From positions 19,642,895 through 19,706,894 of the forward strand of contig NC_034414.1 of the NCBI RefSeq assembly GCF_002078875.1: a stretch of 64,000 nucleotides of DNA, read 5' to 3'. Position numbers and translations under genes: made by a program. Under the pieces are notes generated by a model. It had not been told where the DNA came from and searched no databases. It was given only the letters and a program-made list of their open reading frames with translations. The DNA is from Numida meleagris (lineage: Eukaryota > Chordata > Aves > Galliformes > Numididae). This document shows positions 63,672 to 64,000 of this stretch, one piece after another. Position 1 is the first letter of the stretch. Each line of letters opens with the position of its first letter.

Positions 63672-64000
63672 AGAAACTTGGGAGAGACCTTAGAGAGATG
63701 GGCATCTCCAGTGTCATGGAACTTTACTCCTGAACACCTGGAAGATCCTGAGAGCCTAAGCAAATATTTGAGACAGGGATGTGACTGCTCTGGCGAATCT
63801 GAGGAGGCACAAATCATCTGGGGCCTAGCTCACCCTTATCAGGCCTTATTCAATACTATCCCAGAGAGGGAGAGGCAGTTTGAAAATAAAATACAGAGTC
63901 TCCAAACCAAAATACAGGGTCTCCAAGCTGAAATACAGGGTCTCCAAACCAAAATAGATTGTTTCCAAGCTGAGAGAGAGAGTTTCCAAAAGGAAAGGGA
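63672..64000 (+). pseudogene. Retroviral Gag-position frame, coiled-coil part, runs off the window
   Basis: Open from just after the TAG to the window end (109 codons) in the same frame as the preceding segment. It has a proline/tryptophan-containing region (WNFTPEHLEDPESLSKYLRQ) followed by a highly charged heptad region from about 63888 with Q, L and I in repeating positions. Coiled coils occur in Gag proteins of several retroviral groups; this supports but does not prove a Gag identity. The C-terminal part, with any zinc knuckle or protease, is beyond 64000. Confidence 0.55.
63888..63992 (+). repeat. 21-bp tandem repeats coding heptads
   Basis: Five consecutive 21-bp units (63888, 63909, 63930, 63951, 63972), the first three nearly identical (aaaatacagggtctccaa core), the last two diverged. 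Each encodes seven residues of the KIQGLQA/T type, so DNA repeat length equals one coiled-coil heptad. Confidence 0.9.

Larger units (their letters stand above)
62358..64000 (-). other. TRAF6: TRAF6 last intron (partial), carrying a retroviral insertion
   Basis: Intron sequence upstream (in TRAF6 sense) of the final exon. Only 97 bp separate the acceptor from an LTR that starts at 62455; the remainder of the window is retroviral. The polypyrimidine tract before the acceptor is weak (rich in A and T). Confidence 0.85.
62455..64000 (+). mobile_element. Endogenous retrovirus-like element, 5' part
   Basis: Reads left to right: LTR (62455-62965), primer-binding-site-like sequence (62970-62987), leader (62988-63260), then Gag-position reading frames running off the window. 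Orientation is antisense to TRAF6. The 5-bp gagaa just before the LTR (62450-62454) is the expected target-site copy if the duplication is 5 bp; the other copy would lie past 64000. I cannot assign the family with certainty; the layout suits avian ERVs, perhaps ERV-L-like. Confidence 0.8.

Noticed and set aside
1..64000. tRNA or rRNA genes, CRISPR arrays, bacterial operons or phage genes
   Set aside because: None seen. The window is vertebrate nuclear DNA with intron-split genes, CR1 and LTR elements.

Overview
The window looks like nuclear DNA from a bird, probably galliform. Two chicken-repeat-1 (CR1) LINE pieces are present, and the two real genes are split by introns and sit tail to tail. 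PRR5L (+ strand) and TRAF6 (- strand) are also convergent neighbours in other amniotes. Species was not determined. There are no operons, prokaryotic signals or CRISPR arrays; almost all short open frames are chance.

Layout: 1-10550 is A+T-rich non-coding DNA with no gene seen. 10560-11640 is a G+C- and CpG-rich island, the likely PRR5L promoter, with a strong splice donor at 11122. 11122-22389 would be a long first intron holding an antisense CR1 copy (11997-12652), a second CR1 scrap (20897-21133), long poly-T tracts and one exon-like 81-bp segment (13832-13912). The PRR5L coding region is assembled from eight exons between 22490 and 51084; junction phases are consistent throughout and give 366 codons plus stop. 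One intron appears to use a GC-AG donor. The 3' UTR probably ends near 53385. 53386-57780 is the intergenic gap. 57785-61475 is the probable TRAF6 3' UTR and 61476-62357 its final coding exon (coiled coil plus MATH/TRAF-C domain and stop); the rest of TRAF6 lies beyond 64000.

The right edge (62455-64000+) is the 5' end of an endogenous retrovirus-like element inserted in the last TRAF6 intron, antisense to TRAF6. It has a 511-bp LTR with 5-bp inverted ends, a primer-binding-site-like sequence, a leader, and a Gag-position reading frame broken by one in-frame TAG and then open to the window edge, with heptad (21-bp) repeats.

Function, from family knowledge: PRR5L (Protor-2) is a Rictor-binding accessory protein of mTORC2. 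TRAF6 is an E3 ubiquitin ligase and adaptor in IL-1/Toll-like receptor and TNF-superfamily signalling to NF-kB. They are neighbours but not known to be a functional unit. I found no convincing new biological system. The most useful leads are the retroviral insertion beside a TRAF6 splice acceptor, the GC-AG intron, the PRR5L translation-start arrangement and miR-146-type seed matches in the TRAF6 3' UTR.
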